Source: Bacteroidota bacterium (lineage in GTDB: Bacteria; Bacteroidota; Bacteroidia; 2-12-FULL-35-15). From it: a stretch of DNA of 64,000 nt. The notes below the pieces were generated by a model. That model worked only from the letters and a program-made list of their open reading frames with translations, was not told where the DNA came from and ran no database searches. The stretch covers positions 54,605 to 118,604 of the forward strand of contig JAOQAG010000010.1 of the NCBI GenBank assembly GCA_025963715.1, read 5' to 3'. This document shows, piece after piece, positions 9,885-18,630 of this stretch. Position numbers and translations under genes: made by a program. Positions within the stretch are counted from its first letter, which is position 1, and each line of letters begins with the position of its first letter.

Positions 9885-9912
9885 AAAAAAGTCCCGCAAC
9901 CTGCAGGACTTT
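9885..9912 (-). terminator. Rho-independent terminator after ftsZ
   Basis: On the minus strand the stem AAAGTCC pairs with GGACTTT around an 11-nt loop and is followed by a T-rich run. It begins 24 nt past the ftsZ stop and likely ends the whole dcw transcript. Confidence 0.7.
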
Positions 9913-9935
9913 CTTCTCGTTTATTTGTTCAATAA

Positions 9936-11555
9936 TTAATCAACGTTGTCGTGTAAAAAAGAATTGTTTGGTTTGATCTCCACTTTTTTATCATCGCCTT
10001 CCGATAAGGTATAACGGGATACCTGTGATTCGGATGAATGCGGTGTGGAATCCAGATTAATGTTCCGGCGTTTGTAAGCAGGCTCATTTTCCAGTTCGGA
10101 TAAACCATTCGGAGATTTTAATTTAAAGCTCAGCTCTTTTAATTTAGCAACGCGCTCCTGTGCTTTTCTTAATTGTTCATCTCCTTCAGCTTTTGCAATG
10201 ATGGTATTCTCATCTTTGCTTTCGATCACCGGTGTTTGGTTATTCATTACCGGCTCTTCGTTAAAGCTGGTGATCTCGGTTGCTTCATCGATTGAAACAT
10301 TGCTGTTGTTCGCGATCTCAAATTCGAAGGTTACTTGTTTCGGCTCTTCTTTTGCAAGCGGTGTTTCTTCTTCTCTTACAAACATAAATGGCTCGTTCTC
10401 GCTCGGCACTTCTTCCACTTTTGTTTCTTCCGCTTTTACTTCGGTAGCAACCGGAACTATTTCTTCTGTTTTAGAAACGATCTCTTCTGTTTTTGCTGTT
10501 TCATTTACAACCGGCGTTTCTACTTTTTTCGGCTCGTCCATCAAAGAAAATACTTTTCTTTCCGGTGCTTTCTCGAAAGAGATGCCTGCATCTGCATGGG
10601 AATTAAATCCGGTTGCGATGATGGTTACATTTACTTTATCACCCAATGAAGGATCAACGCCGTAACCTTTAATTACTTCGGCAGTCATACCGGCAGCATC
10701 CTGGATGTAATCCGTGATCTCGCCTAACTCGTCCATCGTGATCTCATCTTCACCACAGGTAACATTTACCAATACGTAACGTGCACCTTTGATGTTGCTG
10801 TCGTTCAGTAACGGAGAAGCCATTGCCTGCTCCACCGCACGTAACGAGCGGTGTTCGCCGCTTGCCTGTGCCGATCCCATGATGGCTACACCGCTTTGTT
10901 TCATTACGGTTTTCACGTCGTTGATATCCGTGTTGATCTGCAATGTGGTGGTGATAATATCCGCGATACCTTTTGCAGCGGTAGTTAAAATATCATCGGC
11001 ATGACCGAATGCCTCGGTTACTTTTAAGTTACCGTAGATCTCACGTAATTTATCATTGCTGATCACCAGCAATGTATCCACGTTTGATTTTAATGCTTCC
11101 AAACCTGCATCGGCTTGCGCTTTCCGTTTTTTACCTTCAAAGCCAAACGGGATGGTAACGATGCCTACCGTTAAAATTCCCATTTCTTTAGCAGCCTGTG
11201 CAATAACAGGAGCAGCACCTGTACCGGTACCACCGCCCAAACCGGCAGTAATAAATACCATTTCGGTGTTGTTTGCAAGCAACGCTTTTACTTCTTCTAT
11301 GCTTTCGATGGCTGCATTTTTACCAACTTCCGGTAACGATCCTGCACCACGTCCTTTTGTTAAACTTGAACCCAAAACAATTTTTAACGGAACAGGGCTA
11401 ATGTCCAGTGATTGCTGATCGGTATTGCAAACAATAAAATCAACACCTTTAATGCCTTGTTTGTACATGTGGTTTACGGCATTGCTTCCGCCGCCACCTA
11501 CTCCAATTACTTTTATAATTGATGAGTTGTCATGAGGTAAATCAAATTTCATCAT
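9936..11555 (-). CDS. ftsZ: Cell division GTPase FtsZ
   Basis: This tubulin-like GTPase polymerises into the Z ring that organises division. The 539-residue product carries VIGVGGGGSNAVNHM near residue 16, the tubulin signature GGGTGTG at 107-113 and the T7 loop NTDINDVKTVM. The globular core ends near residue 330. A long acidic, Glu/Val/Thr-rich linker of about 170 residues leads to the conserved extreme C-terminus NNSFLHDNVD, the peptide that binds FtsA in this phylum. The length is normal for Bacteroidota, which have longer FtsZ tails than E. coli. It is the last gene of the dcw operon, 152 nt after ftsA and followed by a terminator. The gap before it is large for this operon and may hold an extra promoter. 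Confidence 0.97.
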   Translation of the reverse strand: MMKFDLPHDNSSIIKVIGVGGGGSNAVNHMYKQGIKGVDFIVCNTDQQSLDISPVPLKIVLGSSLTKGRGAGSLPEVGKNAAIESIEEVKALLANNTEMVFITAGLGGGTGTGAAPVIAQAAKEMGILTVGIVTIPFGFEGKKRKAQADAGLEALKSNVDTLLVISNDKLREIYGNLKVTEAFGHADDILTTAAKGIADIITTTLQINTDINDVKTVMKQSGVAIMGSAQASGEHRSLRAVEQAMASPLLNDSNIKGARYVLVNVTCGEDEITMDELGEITDYIQDAAGMTAEVIKGYGVDPSLGDKVNVTIIATGFNSHADAGISFEKAPERKVFSLMDEPKKVETPVVNETAKTEEIVSKTEEIVPVATEVKAEETKVEEVPSENEPFMFVREEETPLAKEEPKQVTFEFEIANNSNVSIDEATEITSFNEEPVMNNQTPVIESKDENTIIAKAEGDEQLRKAQERVAKLKELSFKLKSPNGLSELENEPAYKRRNINLDSTPHSSESQVSRYTLSEGDDKKVEIKPNNSFLHDNVD

Positions 11556-11613
11556 TTTGTTATTTATTTAGAACTATTGTTATTATTGCCTTTTAGAAAA
11601 ATATACTTCTTTT

Positions 11614-11675
11614 CAAAGTATAAAATTCCTGTATTTTTTAATATAGATTTAACACGTACTCTGTTAGTTACTAAC
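11614..11675 (-). promoter_or_regulatory. Possible internal promoter region before ftsZ
   Basis: The 152-nt ftsA-ftsZ gap is A+T rich. It contains TATACTTTG (11614-11622, minus strand), close to but not exactly the -7 consensus. It also has a 6-bp inverted repeat gttagt-t-actaac (11663-11675) about 40 nt upstream that could be an operator. Both are weak by-eye candidates. Confidence 0.3.
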
Positions 11676-11707
11676 TATGTAATGTTAATTTCATTGTTAT
11701 TTTTTCG

Positions 11708-12991
11708 TTATCCCTGTGTGGAATCTTCATCAAAGAATTTTTTCAGCTTATCAAAAAATCCGGTAGACCTGTCCTTTGAATGCCCTTTTATCGTTGGTAT
11801 TTCAGTGGGTGCTGCCGCGATGTTGCTTTGTGCCTGTTTATCAATCCGCTGCAATTCTTTCATCACTAAACCAACGGATGTAGCAAACATCGGAAGTGTT
11901 ACATCTTCGGTTCCTTTTGCAAGATGTTCGTTCGGGTAACCGATGCGCGTATCCATTCCGGTGATGTATTCCACCAATTGCGTAACGTGTTTTAACTGAG
12001 CGCCACCGCCTGTTACAACGATCCCTGCAATTAATTTTTTCTCGTAGCCCGAATTTTTTATTTCGTAATACACATGCTCAACGATCTCTTCCATACGCGC
12101 CTGGATGATTGCAGAAAGGTTGCGGACGGAAATTTCCTTGTGCGGACGGCCGCGTAATCCCGGAATAGAAACAATTTCATTCTCCTGGTTCTCACTTGCA
12201 AGTGCTGATCCGAATTTAATTTTTAATAATTCGGCCTGACTTTTTATGATCGTGCAACCTTCTTTGATATCTTCTGTAATTACGTTTCCACCAAATGGGA
12301 TCACGGCAGTGTGACGAATAATTCCGTCCTGGAAAATTGCGACATCGGTTGTACCGCCACCGATATCCACCAACACAACGCCTGCTTCTTTTTCTTCGTT
12401 GCTCAACACAGCATCCGCGCTGGCAAGTGGTTCCAGCGTTAAGCCGGATGCTTCCAAATTTGCTTTGTGCACACATTTGTAAATGTTACGCGCTGCTGCG
12501 ATCTGCCCGGTGATGATGTGAAAATTGGCTTCCAAACGGATGCCCGACATCCCGATCGGATTTTTAATTCCCTGTTCGTTATCAATAATATATTCCTGCG
12601 GCAACACGTGAATGATCTCTTCGCCGGGCTGCATCACCAGTTTGAACATATCATCGATGAGCGCATCAATATCTTTTTGTGAAATTTCTTCCTCAATACT
12701 GGAACGCGTTTTAATTCCGCGGTGCTGCATACTTTTAATGTGCTGCCCGGCAATACCTACGTTCACTACTTTTATATCCACACCTGATTTGTTTTCGGCA
12801 TCGGCAACAGCAGTGCGGATCGCCTGCACTGTCTGGTCAATATTCTGAACAACACCACGTGCAACTCCGTACGATTCGGATTTACCCATACCAAGAATTT
12901 CGATTTTTCCGAATTCATTCCTGCGGCCAACGATCGCCACAATTTTTGTTGTTCCGATGTCTAAGCCTACTACAATTTCTGATGGTTCCAT
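11708..12991 (-). CDS. ftsA: Cell division actin-like ATPase FtsA
   Basis: FtsA tethers FtsZ to the inner membrane and recruits later divisome proteins. The 427-residue product has the actin-fold phosphate-1 motif VGLDIGTTKI (residues 8-17), phosphate-2 VLVDIGGGTTDVAIF near residue 210, and the SHS2/1C region with VLPQEYIIDN between them. The C-terminus STGFFDKLKKFFDED fits the amphipathic membrane-targeting helix. The length is typical. It starts 7 nt after ftsQ and precedes ftsZ, the usual order. Confidence 0.96.
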   Translation of the reverse strand: MEPSEIVVGLDIGTTKIVAIVGRRNEFGKIEILGMGKSESYGVARGVVQNIDQTVQAIRTAVADAENKSGVDIKVVNVGIAGQHIKSMQHRGIKTRSSIEEEISQKDIDALIDDMFKLVMQPGEEIIHVLPQEYIIDNEQGIKNPIGMSGIRLEANFHIITGQIAAARNIYKCVHKANLEASGLTLEPLASADAVLSNEEKEAGVVLVDIGGGTTDVAIFQDGIIRHTAVIPFGGNVITEDIKEGCTIIKSQAELLKIKFGSALASENQENEIVSIPGLRGRPHKEISVRNLSAIIQARMEEIVEHVYYEIKNSGYEKKLIAGIVVTGGGAQLKHVTQLVEYITGMDTRIGYPNEHLAKGTEDVTLPMFATSVGLVMKELQRIDKQAQSNIAAAPTEIPTIKGHSKDRSTGFFDKLKKFFDEDSTQG

Positions 12992-12998
12992 TGTTTGT

Positions 12999-13979
12999 TT
13001 AGTTTACCTTCCGTTTGGGAAGTATTTGTATTTGTTGATTTTTATTTTTTTTGTTTTTTTCTGCTGCAGGTTTCGCTGCAGCCGGTTTATCTGCCGCCAC
13101 CGGCTTCTCCGCTACTGGTTTCTCTGCTATGTTAGGAACGGCATTTACTTTTACAGGAACCGCCACTGCAACAATCTTCTTCGTGCAAACGATCTGATTT
13201 TTAAATTTCAAATTGATCACTGAATATTTATCCCACCAGCCGGTTGTATTTAAGCCCTGCTGATAAAAGGTCAATAATTTTTTAAATTTTTCATCCATAA
13301 AAGTCGTGTCACCAAAAATTATTTTCTGATTTCCGGCCATTGGTACAATCTCCATATCGTTCTCGCTGTTCACATAGATCTGGCGGATCTGTGCTTTCCA
13401 GAATGTATCGGCATCAATGTATTTTGCCATTGCGAATAATTCATCCAGCTTGCTCACGCTTCTCAATGCACTGTCTTTGCCAATCTCATCAATTGAATAT
13501 TTATAACGTTTTGCATACGGTTCCATTAAATTTCCGCTGGCAATAATTACTTTCATCGTGTATTTATCCGAGAGCGGCATCAGCCTTCCATCGTCATCCA
13601 GATAATAACTATCGCCATCAGCATTTATTATCCGGATGATCGGGTTGCGCTGTTTTACATCCACTTTTACCACGCCATCAATGCTCATGGAAACTTCTGC
13701 TTTGGAAATTACAGAGTTGCTGTTCAGCAATTGTTCCATGTCGGCAATATCTACCGTTGCTTTCGGTTGCCCGATGATGGAATCGCCGCGATCTTTTAAA
13801 ATGGCTTTTATGTCAGCAATGTCAATAAAATAAAGATCGTTTTCCTGGTTTACGGAAACTTGCAAATCTTTACACGGCAATGCAGCCTGCTCCTTGTTTA
13901 CAAAGCCCAGACTTACCAGCAGGCCGATCACCAGCAGGCACCACATGGTTATAAATGCTATTTTTTTAAATTTCTTCAT
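12999..13979 (-). CDS. ftsQ: Cell division protein FtsQ
   Basis: FtsQ is a bitopic inner-membrane divisome protein. The 326-residue product has a short cytoplasmic start, one membrane helix at about residues 6-26, a POTRA-like region (VNQENDLYFIDIADIKAIL and following) and a beta domain (NPIIRIINADGDSYYLDDDG, then INLKFKNQIVCTK). The last ~45 residues are a Lys/Ala/Pro-rich tail with repeated EKPVA and DKPAA units ending in KRKVN, absent from E. coli FtsQ and probably disordered. Identification rests on topology, the POTRA/FtsQ pattern and its place between murC and ftsA. Confidence 0.9.
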   Translation of the reverse strand: MKKFKKIAFITMWCLLVIGLLVSLGFVNKEQAALPCKDLQVSVNQENDLYFIDIADIKAILKDRGDSIIGQPKATVDIADMEQLLNSNSVISKAEVSMSIDGVVKVDVKQRNPIIRIINADGDSYYLDDDGRLMPLSDKYTMKVIIASGNLMEPYAKRYKYSIDEIGKDSALRSVSKLDELFAMAKYIDADTFWKAQIRQIYVNSENDMEIVPMAGNQKIIFGDTTFMDEKFKKLLTFYQQGLNTTGWWDKYSVINLKFKNQIVCTKKIVAVAVPVKVNAVPNIAEKPVAEKPVAADKPAAAKPAAEKNKKNKNQQIQILPKRKVN

Positions 13980-13997
13980 TCAATTATTTAAAGCAAA

Positions 13998-15455
13998 TCA
14001 GCTTTTTAATTTTAATTCCAATGCATTCCTGATCGGCTCCACAAATGTGTCGATGTCGCCAGCGCCCATGGTAACCAATACATCCAGCTGACGATTGCCA
14101 ATTTCTTCTACTAATTTATTTTTCTGCAAAATCATTTTATGCTGCGATCTCATTTTATTCAGCAGCATTTGTGATGTTACTCCTTCGATCGGTAATTCAC
14201 GCGCCGGATAAATTTCCATTAAAATACATTCGTCCAGCAAATCTAAACTCGCTGCAAAATCATCCGCAAAATCGCGGGTGCGGGAAAATAAATGCGGCTG
14301 AAAAATTCCGGTAATTTTTTTACCGGGATACATTTCTTTTACCGAATTGATGGTTGCTTTCAGCTCTTCCGGATGATGTGCGTAATCATCAATAAAAACC
14401 AATGAAGGCGTCTTGATATGATAATCGAATCTCCTTTTTACACCGCGGAATGTTTCCAATGCTTCGCGAATGAATGCTTCCGAAATGTTCATCTGGCAAG
14501 CTACTGCTACTGCTGCTACTGAATTTTCGACATTATGCAATCCGGGCAAACCCAGCGTCATGTTTTCGAAAATAGCGGTTGGTGTCACTACATCGTAATG
14601 ATAAGCGCCGTTCTCTATTTTTATATTTTGTGCAAAATAATCTGCGGTATCGTCGCTCACCGAATAGCTGATATTTTTTTTGCCGGTATCAATTTTTGAA
14701 ACAATGCTTTTTTTCAAAATTAATTTCGAACGTACTTGTTTTGCGAATAATAAAAACGATTCTTCCACGTGACTTTTATCACCGTAAATATCCAGGTGAT
14801 CTGCATCTACGGAAGTAATCACGGCGATCTCCGGATGAAGCGTCAGGAAAGAACGATCATACTCGTCAGCCTCCACCACTACCAGTTTGGAGTTTGGAGT
14901 TTGGAGTTCTCCGCCCGGATGATCCGTTCGGACGGGGTTGCCCGTGCTAAGCCCGGAGCTGAGCAATAAATTTGTTTTATAGTTCTGCGTGATACCGCCT
15001 AAAAATGCAGATGGATCAAGGTTCGCCGTTTTTAAAATATGTGCGATCAGTGAAGACGTTGTTGTTTTTCCGTGCGTGCCTGCAACTGCAATTGTATAAG
15101 ATGCTTCGGTAATTAAACCCAATACTTCCGAACGTTTTTTTACATTAAAACCCTTGGTCGTAAAATAAATATATTCGCTGTGATTGCCTGGAACGGCAGG
15201 TGTGTAAACGATTAAAATTTGTGATTTTAATTCCGCGTCCTGCGATTTAAAATTTGCCGCGATCAAATCAACATTGTCTTCAAAGTGAATGTCAATTCCT
15301 TCCGCGATCAGCTCGCTTGTTAGTTTGGTTGGTGTTTTATCATAACCGCTCACATTTTTTCCCATCGCTTTAAAATAGCGTGCAAGGGCGCTCATGCCGA
15401 TGCCGCCAATGCCAAGGAAATATATGTTTGTGAACTGTTTCAAATTATGGTTCAA
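13998..15455 (-). CDS. murC: UDP-N-acetylmuramate--L-alanine ligase MurC
   Basis: MurC adds L-Ala to UDP-MurNAc, the first step of stem-peptide synthesis in the cytoplasm. The 485-residue product has an N-terminal Rossmann motif FLGIGGIGMSALA (residues 13-25), the ATP-binding loop GTHGKTTT (126-133), VVVEADEYDRSF near 192-203, and the C-terminal DDYAHHPEE and FQPHLFSRT motifs. Residues ~167-189, between the NYKTNLLL and VVVEADE motifs, are an extra Ser/Gly/Pro-rich stretch encoded by a repetitive DNA segment (see the repeat at 14886-14957). The frame is intact, and catalytic motifs on both sides are present, so the enzyme is likely functional. It precedes ftsQ by 18 nt. Confidence 0.96.
   Translation of the reverse strand: MNHNLKQFTNIYFLGIGGIGMSALARYFKAMGKNVSGYDKTPTKLTSELIAEGIDIHFEDNVDLIAANFKSQDAELKSQILIVYTPAVPGNHSEYIYFTTKGFNVKKRSEVLGLITEASYTIAVAGTHGKTTTSSLIAHILKTANLDPSAFLGGITQNYKTNLLLSSGLSTGNPVRTDHPGGELQTPNSKLVVVEADEYDRSFLTLHPEIAVITSVDADHLDIYGDKSHVEESFLLFAKQVRSKLILKKSIVSKIDTGKKNISYSVSDDTADYFAQNIKIENGAYHYDVVTPTAIFENMTLGLPGLHNVENSVAAVAVACQMNISEAFIREALETFRGVKRRFDYHIKTPSLVFIDDYAHHPEELKATINSVKEMYPGKKITGIFQPHLFSRTRDFADDFAASLDLLDECILMEIYPARELPIEGVTSQMLLNKMRSQHKMILQKNKLVEEIGNRQLDVLVTMGAGDIDTFVEPIRNALELKLKS
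14886..14957. repeat. Repeat-derived in-frame insertion inside murC
   Basis: This ~70-bp stretch holds three tandem copies of ggagttt followed by a GC-rich imperfect palindrome with cgcccggatgatccgttcgg. A related cgcccgaacggatgaatccg palindrome occurs at 20121-20156. The peptide it encodes is absent from the usual MurC pattern, so I read it as a small repeat inserted without breaking the frame. Confidence 0.6.
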
Positions 15456-15604
15456 AGTTTAAAGTTCAAAGTTTGCTGTGTTTAACCAGCGAATAACGAA
15501 TTAAACGAATAACGAATCTGTGTGTATGTGTATGCGCTTATGCTGCGTTTGTTATATTATTTTTTACTACTATCTACTAATTACTAACGACTAAATACTA
15601 ATTA
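15456..15604. repeat. Low-complexity microrepeats between murC and murG
   Basis: This 149-nt gap has no gene. It carries a ttcaaagttt cluster (15443-15475), gaataacgaa repeats and a run of tacta/ttacta units up to the murG stop. The final codons of murG (VNSR) are themselves written in the tacta repeat, so the microrepeat has reached the coding end. Confidence 0.6.
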
Positions 15605-16735
15605 CTATCTACTATTTACTAAATGGATTACTTCATTCGCGATCACATTTGCAGAATCTGGTAAAGCCAATCCTGCGATGCGTTCCGACAGCTTAAAACA
15701 TTCTTCTTCATCTTTAATTAATGCTACTGCCTGTGCGCATAATTTTTCGCGCGCTTCACTGTCTTTGATGATAATGGCTGCATTGTGTGTTACCAGCGCC
15801 ATTGCATTTTTTGTCTGATGATCTTCCGCCACGTTTGGCGATGGAATTAAAATGGTTGGCTTTTTCACCAAACACAATTCGGACACCGAGCTTGCTCCTG
15901 CACGCGAGATCACAATATCGGCAACGGCATACGCGTAATCCATTTTACGGATAAAATCATAGGCCTGCATTCCTTTGCCATCGTACTTTGCAAGGGCTTG
16001 TTTGGCTGTTTCGTAATATCCTTTTCCGGTTTGCCAGATGAGCTGAATGTTATTTTTTTCAAACGTTTCCAAACAATTCACAATACTTTCGTTGATGGTG
16101 CGCGCACCTAAACTCCCCCCGATCACTAAAATTGTTTTTTTATTTCCGTCCAATCCGAATTGCTCCAAACCTCTGTCGCGCTTGCCTTCCATGCTTAAAA
16201 TATCCTGGCGCACAGGATTCCCGGTCAGGATGATTTTTTCTTTCGGGAAAAATTTTTCCATTCCTGCATACGCTACACAAATGCGGTTTACTTTTTTTGA
16301 AAGTAATTTATTGGTAATGCCTGCGTATGAATTCTGTTCCTGGATCAATGTCGGGATGCCTGCATTTGCAGCCGTGCGCAACATCGGCCCGCTTGCGAAA
16401 CCGCCTGTACCAATAACAGCATCGGGCTTGAACGACTTCAAGATCTTTTTTGCTTTCATCAAGCTGCTCATCACTTTAAACGGAAAAGCAAGATTGGAAA
16501 CGGTTAATTTGCGCTGGAAACCGGAGATCCACAAGCCTTCGATCTTATAACCGGCGGCCGGAACTTTTTCCATTTCCATTTTCCCTTCAGCACCTACAAA
16601 TAAAAATTCGGTATCGGGGCGCAATACTTTTATAGCGTTGGCAATGGCAATGGCCGGGAAAATATGTCCGCCTGTACCTCCACCACTCACAATAATTCTA
16701 AGCGGTTTCAAGAGCGCCTCCTTTCTCTGCTGCAA
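15605..16735 (-). CDS. murG: UDP-GlcNAc:lipid I GlcNAc transferase MurG
   Basis: MurG transfers GlcNAc to lipid I to make lipid II on the cytoplasmic face of the inner membrane. The 376-residue GT28 enzyme has the loop SGGGTGGHIFPA (residues 17-28), a second Gly-rich loop VIGGSLGARTINE, and the nucleotide-binding ISRAGASSVSELCL segment. The start at 16735 overlaps the 3' end of ftsW by 38 nt, implying coupled translation. No better in-frame start lies before the glycine loop. Confidence 0.95.
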   Translation of the reverse strand: MQQRKEALLKPLRIIVSGGGTGGHIFPAIAIANAIKVLRPDTEFLFVGAEGKMEMEKVPAAGYKIEGLWISGFQRKLTVSNLAFPFKVMSSLMKAKKILKSFKPDAVIGTGGFASGPMLRTAANAGIPTLIQEQNSYAGITNKLLSKKVNRICVAYAGMEKFFPKEKIILTGNPVRQDILSMEGKRDRGLEQFGLDGNKKTILVIGGSLGARTINESIVNCLETFEKNNIQLIWQTGKGYYETAKQALAKYDGKGMQAYDFIRKMDYAYAVADIVISRAGASSVSELCLVKKPTILIPSPNVAEDHQTKNAMALVTHNAAIIIKDSEAREKLCAQAVALIKDEEECFKLSERIAGLALPDSANVIANEVIHLVNSR

Positions 16736-17870
16736 TTTCTGTTTTATTTTCTGTTTCTGTTTCGCGGCTCACGCTCAAAATAATTCCTAACGAAATGCTG
16801 GTAAACCAAATGGATGTACCGCCCATACTCACCAACGGCAGCGGCTGACCGGTTACCGGGAATAAATTCACGGCAACGGCCATGTTGATCATTGCCTGGA
16901 AAACCAAACTGAATGTTAATCCGATGGCGAGCAAACTTCCAAACGTCCGCTCGCTTTTATTGGCAATGCGTACGCCCCGGAAGAGCAGGATCACGTATAA
17001 AAATACGATGAGCACGGCAGAGAGCAATCCCCATTCTTCGATCACGATGGCATAAATAAAATCGGATGCGGCCTGCGGTAAAAAATTACGCTCCATGCTG
17101 TGTCCCGGGCCTAACCCAAACACACCGCCGGTTGCAATCGCAATCTTGGCTTGTTCTGCCTGGAAGTTGCTTTCACTATCTCCCTTTCTAAAATTCTCGA
17201 TGCGGGCTTTCCATGTTTCGCCGCGTTTAATGATCGTAGGAAAATGAAAGATCAAAACAATTAATAAGATCCCGAACACCAAACCGGAACCAACCAGGAT
17301 CAGCAAATGTTTGGTGTTCATACGCCCGATGAACATCAGCACCAAACAGGTTAAAAATAATAACGCTGCTGTGGAAAAATTGGCGGGTAAAATAAGTAAA
17401 CAAATAAGTCCAACCGGGATGATGATCGGTAAAAATGCCTGTTTAAAATCTTTGATCACATCCTGCTTGATGGAAAGCATACGCGCTACATACGTGATCA
17501 GCGCAAGCTTTGCAAAATCGGAAGTTTGGAATGTTAAGGACGTTCCGGGGATCGACAGCCAGCGTGCGGCTTCTCCGGCGCTTACTCCTTTTATTAATGT
17601 GTATAATAATAAAGGGGCCGCCAAAATAACAGCGATTTGCGAGATGCGTGAAAAATAAGAATATTTTACTTTATGCACCAAATACATTAAAAAGATCCCG
17701 GAGCCTACAATAAAAATATGCTTGATGAGGTAAGAGCCTGTATCGCCATTTTTATAGCGATAAGCCAATGCCACAACAGAACTATAAACTACCAAAATGG
17801 ATAATAAGGAAAGCAGCACCACGATGGTCCAGATCACCTTATCTCCTTTTATGTATTTGAATAGATTCAT
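16698..17870 (-). CDS. ftsW: Lipid II polymerase FtsW (SEDS family)
   Basis: FtsW is the SEDS glycosyltransferase that polymerises septal peptidoglycan together with its cognate class B PBP (ftsI, same operon). The 390-residue protein has about ten hydrophobic helices. It carries the family motifs GEAARWLSIPG in the first large loop, SDFAKLALI, GLGPGHSMERNFLPQAASDFIYAIVIEEWG and the C-terminal TGQPLPLVSMGGTS. The last of these contains the conserved Pro-Leu-Pro and SxGG residues. It overlaps murG. Upstream lies a repeat element rather than the preceding gene. Confidence 0.95.
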   Translation of the reverse strand: MNLFKYIKGDKVIWTIVVLLSLLSILVVYSSVVALAYRYKNGDTGSYLIKHIFIVGSGIFLMYLVHKVKYSYFSRISQIAVILAAPLLLYTLIKGVSAGEAARWLSIPGTSLTFQTSDFAKLALITYVARMLSIKQDVIKDFKQAFLPIIIPVGLICLLILPANFSTAALLFLTCLVLMFIGRMNTKHLLILVGSGLVFGILLIVLIFHFPTIIKRGETWKARIENFRKGDSESNFQAEQAKIAIATGGVFGLGPGHSMERNFLPQAASDFIYAIVIEEWGLLSAVLIVFLYVILLFRGVRIANKSERTFGSLLAIGLTFSLVFQAMINMAVAVNLFPVTGQPLPLVSMGGTSIWFTSISLGIILSVSRETETENKTEIAAEKGGALETA

Positions 17871-17885
17871 TTATTTTAATTTACC

Positions 17886-18054
17886 AGGTTATGTTGCAGA
17901 ACAATCTTGTTATGGAAACAGAATTCCCTCCTCAGTTGTCATCCCGGGCTTGACCCGGGATCTGCCAATAAATACTGCTACCATTTATGAGATCCCGGGT
18001 CAAGCCCGGGATGACAGTATTTTTTTGTGAATATTCTGAAAACAACATTTTCCT
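17886..18054. repeat. MITE-like palindromic element, full copy
   Basis: The core is a perfect 27-bp inverted repeat (17937-17963 and 17990-18016, arms with gtcatcccgggcttgaccc) around a 26-nt loop. Its left flank (ggttatgttgcagaaca onwards) is shared with a second copy at 63904-64000. The outer ends look like imperfect inverted repeats: left agg-tt-atgttg-cagaa, right (reverse complement) aggaaaatgttgttttcagaa. The element fills the gap between ftsW and the MurD-like gene. A mobile, non-autonomous origin is inference. Confidence 0.7.
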
Positions 18055-18085
18055 AAAATAATATTATTTATTACTGTACTAAAAA

Positions 18086-18595
18086 TTAAGCGGTCATGTT
18101 TTTCACCAGCTCTTTGTATTCATTCCCACGGTTCTTGTAATTATCAAATGCATGGTAGCTTGGACAGGCGGGCGAGAACAACACAACGTTGCCCGGCTGC
18201 GCATACGCATTTGCTAATTGAACGGCTTCTTTCACATCTTTTGCTTTTGTAAAAAGCATGTTGTGTCTTGAATAATGCGTCAGGATCTTATCACTGTCAG
18301 TACCCAAATACACAATCGCGATCACTTTATCTTTTACCTGTTTAAACAGCACCGAATAATCGTTATCCCTGTCATCTCCACCAATAATAAGCACTACGGA
18401 GGTTTCAATGGCTTCGAGGGAATTACGCGTTGCGGTCAGCCGGATGGATTTTGAATCGTTGATGAAAGCAATCCCATTAACTTCATCAACAAATTCCATG
18501 TGGTGATCATCCTCGGATGACCGCACACGATCACGCGATAATAACGTCAAATCCAGTTTGGAATGATAGTTCTTTATTTTGCTGTTTTCCGACAT
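18086..18595 (-). CDS. Stand-alone MurD C-terminal-domain paralogue
   Basis: The 169-residue product (ATG at 18595; a TTG ten codons upstream would give 179) aligns along its length with the C-terminal third of the MurD encoded directly upstream. Shared blocks are FINDSK, LIIGGDDRDNDYS versus LILGGVDKGNDYS, KVIAIVYLG versus KVKAIICLG, and SPACPSYHAFDNYKNRG versus SPACASFDLFENYEDRG. The N-terminal UDP-binding and central ATPase domains are absent, so it cannot be a ligase alone. The frame is open and the substrate-contacting Ser and Phe region is kept, which argues for a used protein rather than debris. It lies 35 nt after murD and should be co-transcribed. It could modulate MurD or bind UDP-MurNAc-Ala; the function is unknown. 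Confidence 0.75.
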   Translation of the reverse strand: MSENSKIKNYHSKLDLTLLSRDRVRSSEDDHHMEFVDEVNGIAFINDSKSIRLTATRNSLEAIETSVVLIIGGDDRDNDYSVLFKQVKDKVIAIVYLGTDSDKILTHYSRHNMLFTKAKDVKEAVQLANAYAQPGNVVLFSPACPSYHAFDNYKNRGNEYKELVKNMTA

Positions 18596-18630
18596 AGCTG
18601 ATCGTGCTTTAAAAGATGAATACAAAAAAA

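Noticed and set aside
18086..18595. The MurD-like ORF as a pseudogene left by duplication
   Set aside because: The frame is intact, motifs are kept and it sits in the operon; no frameshift or upstream remnant of the missing domains is seen.
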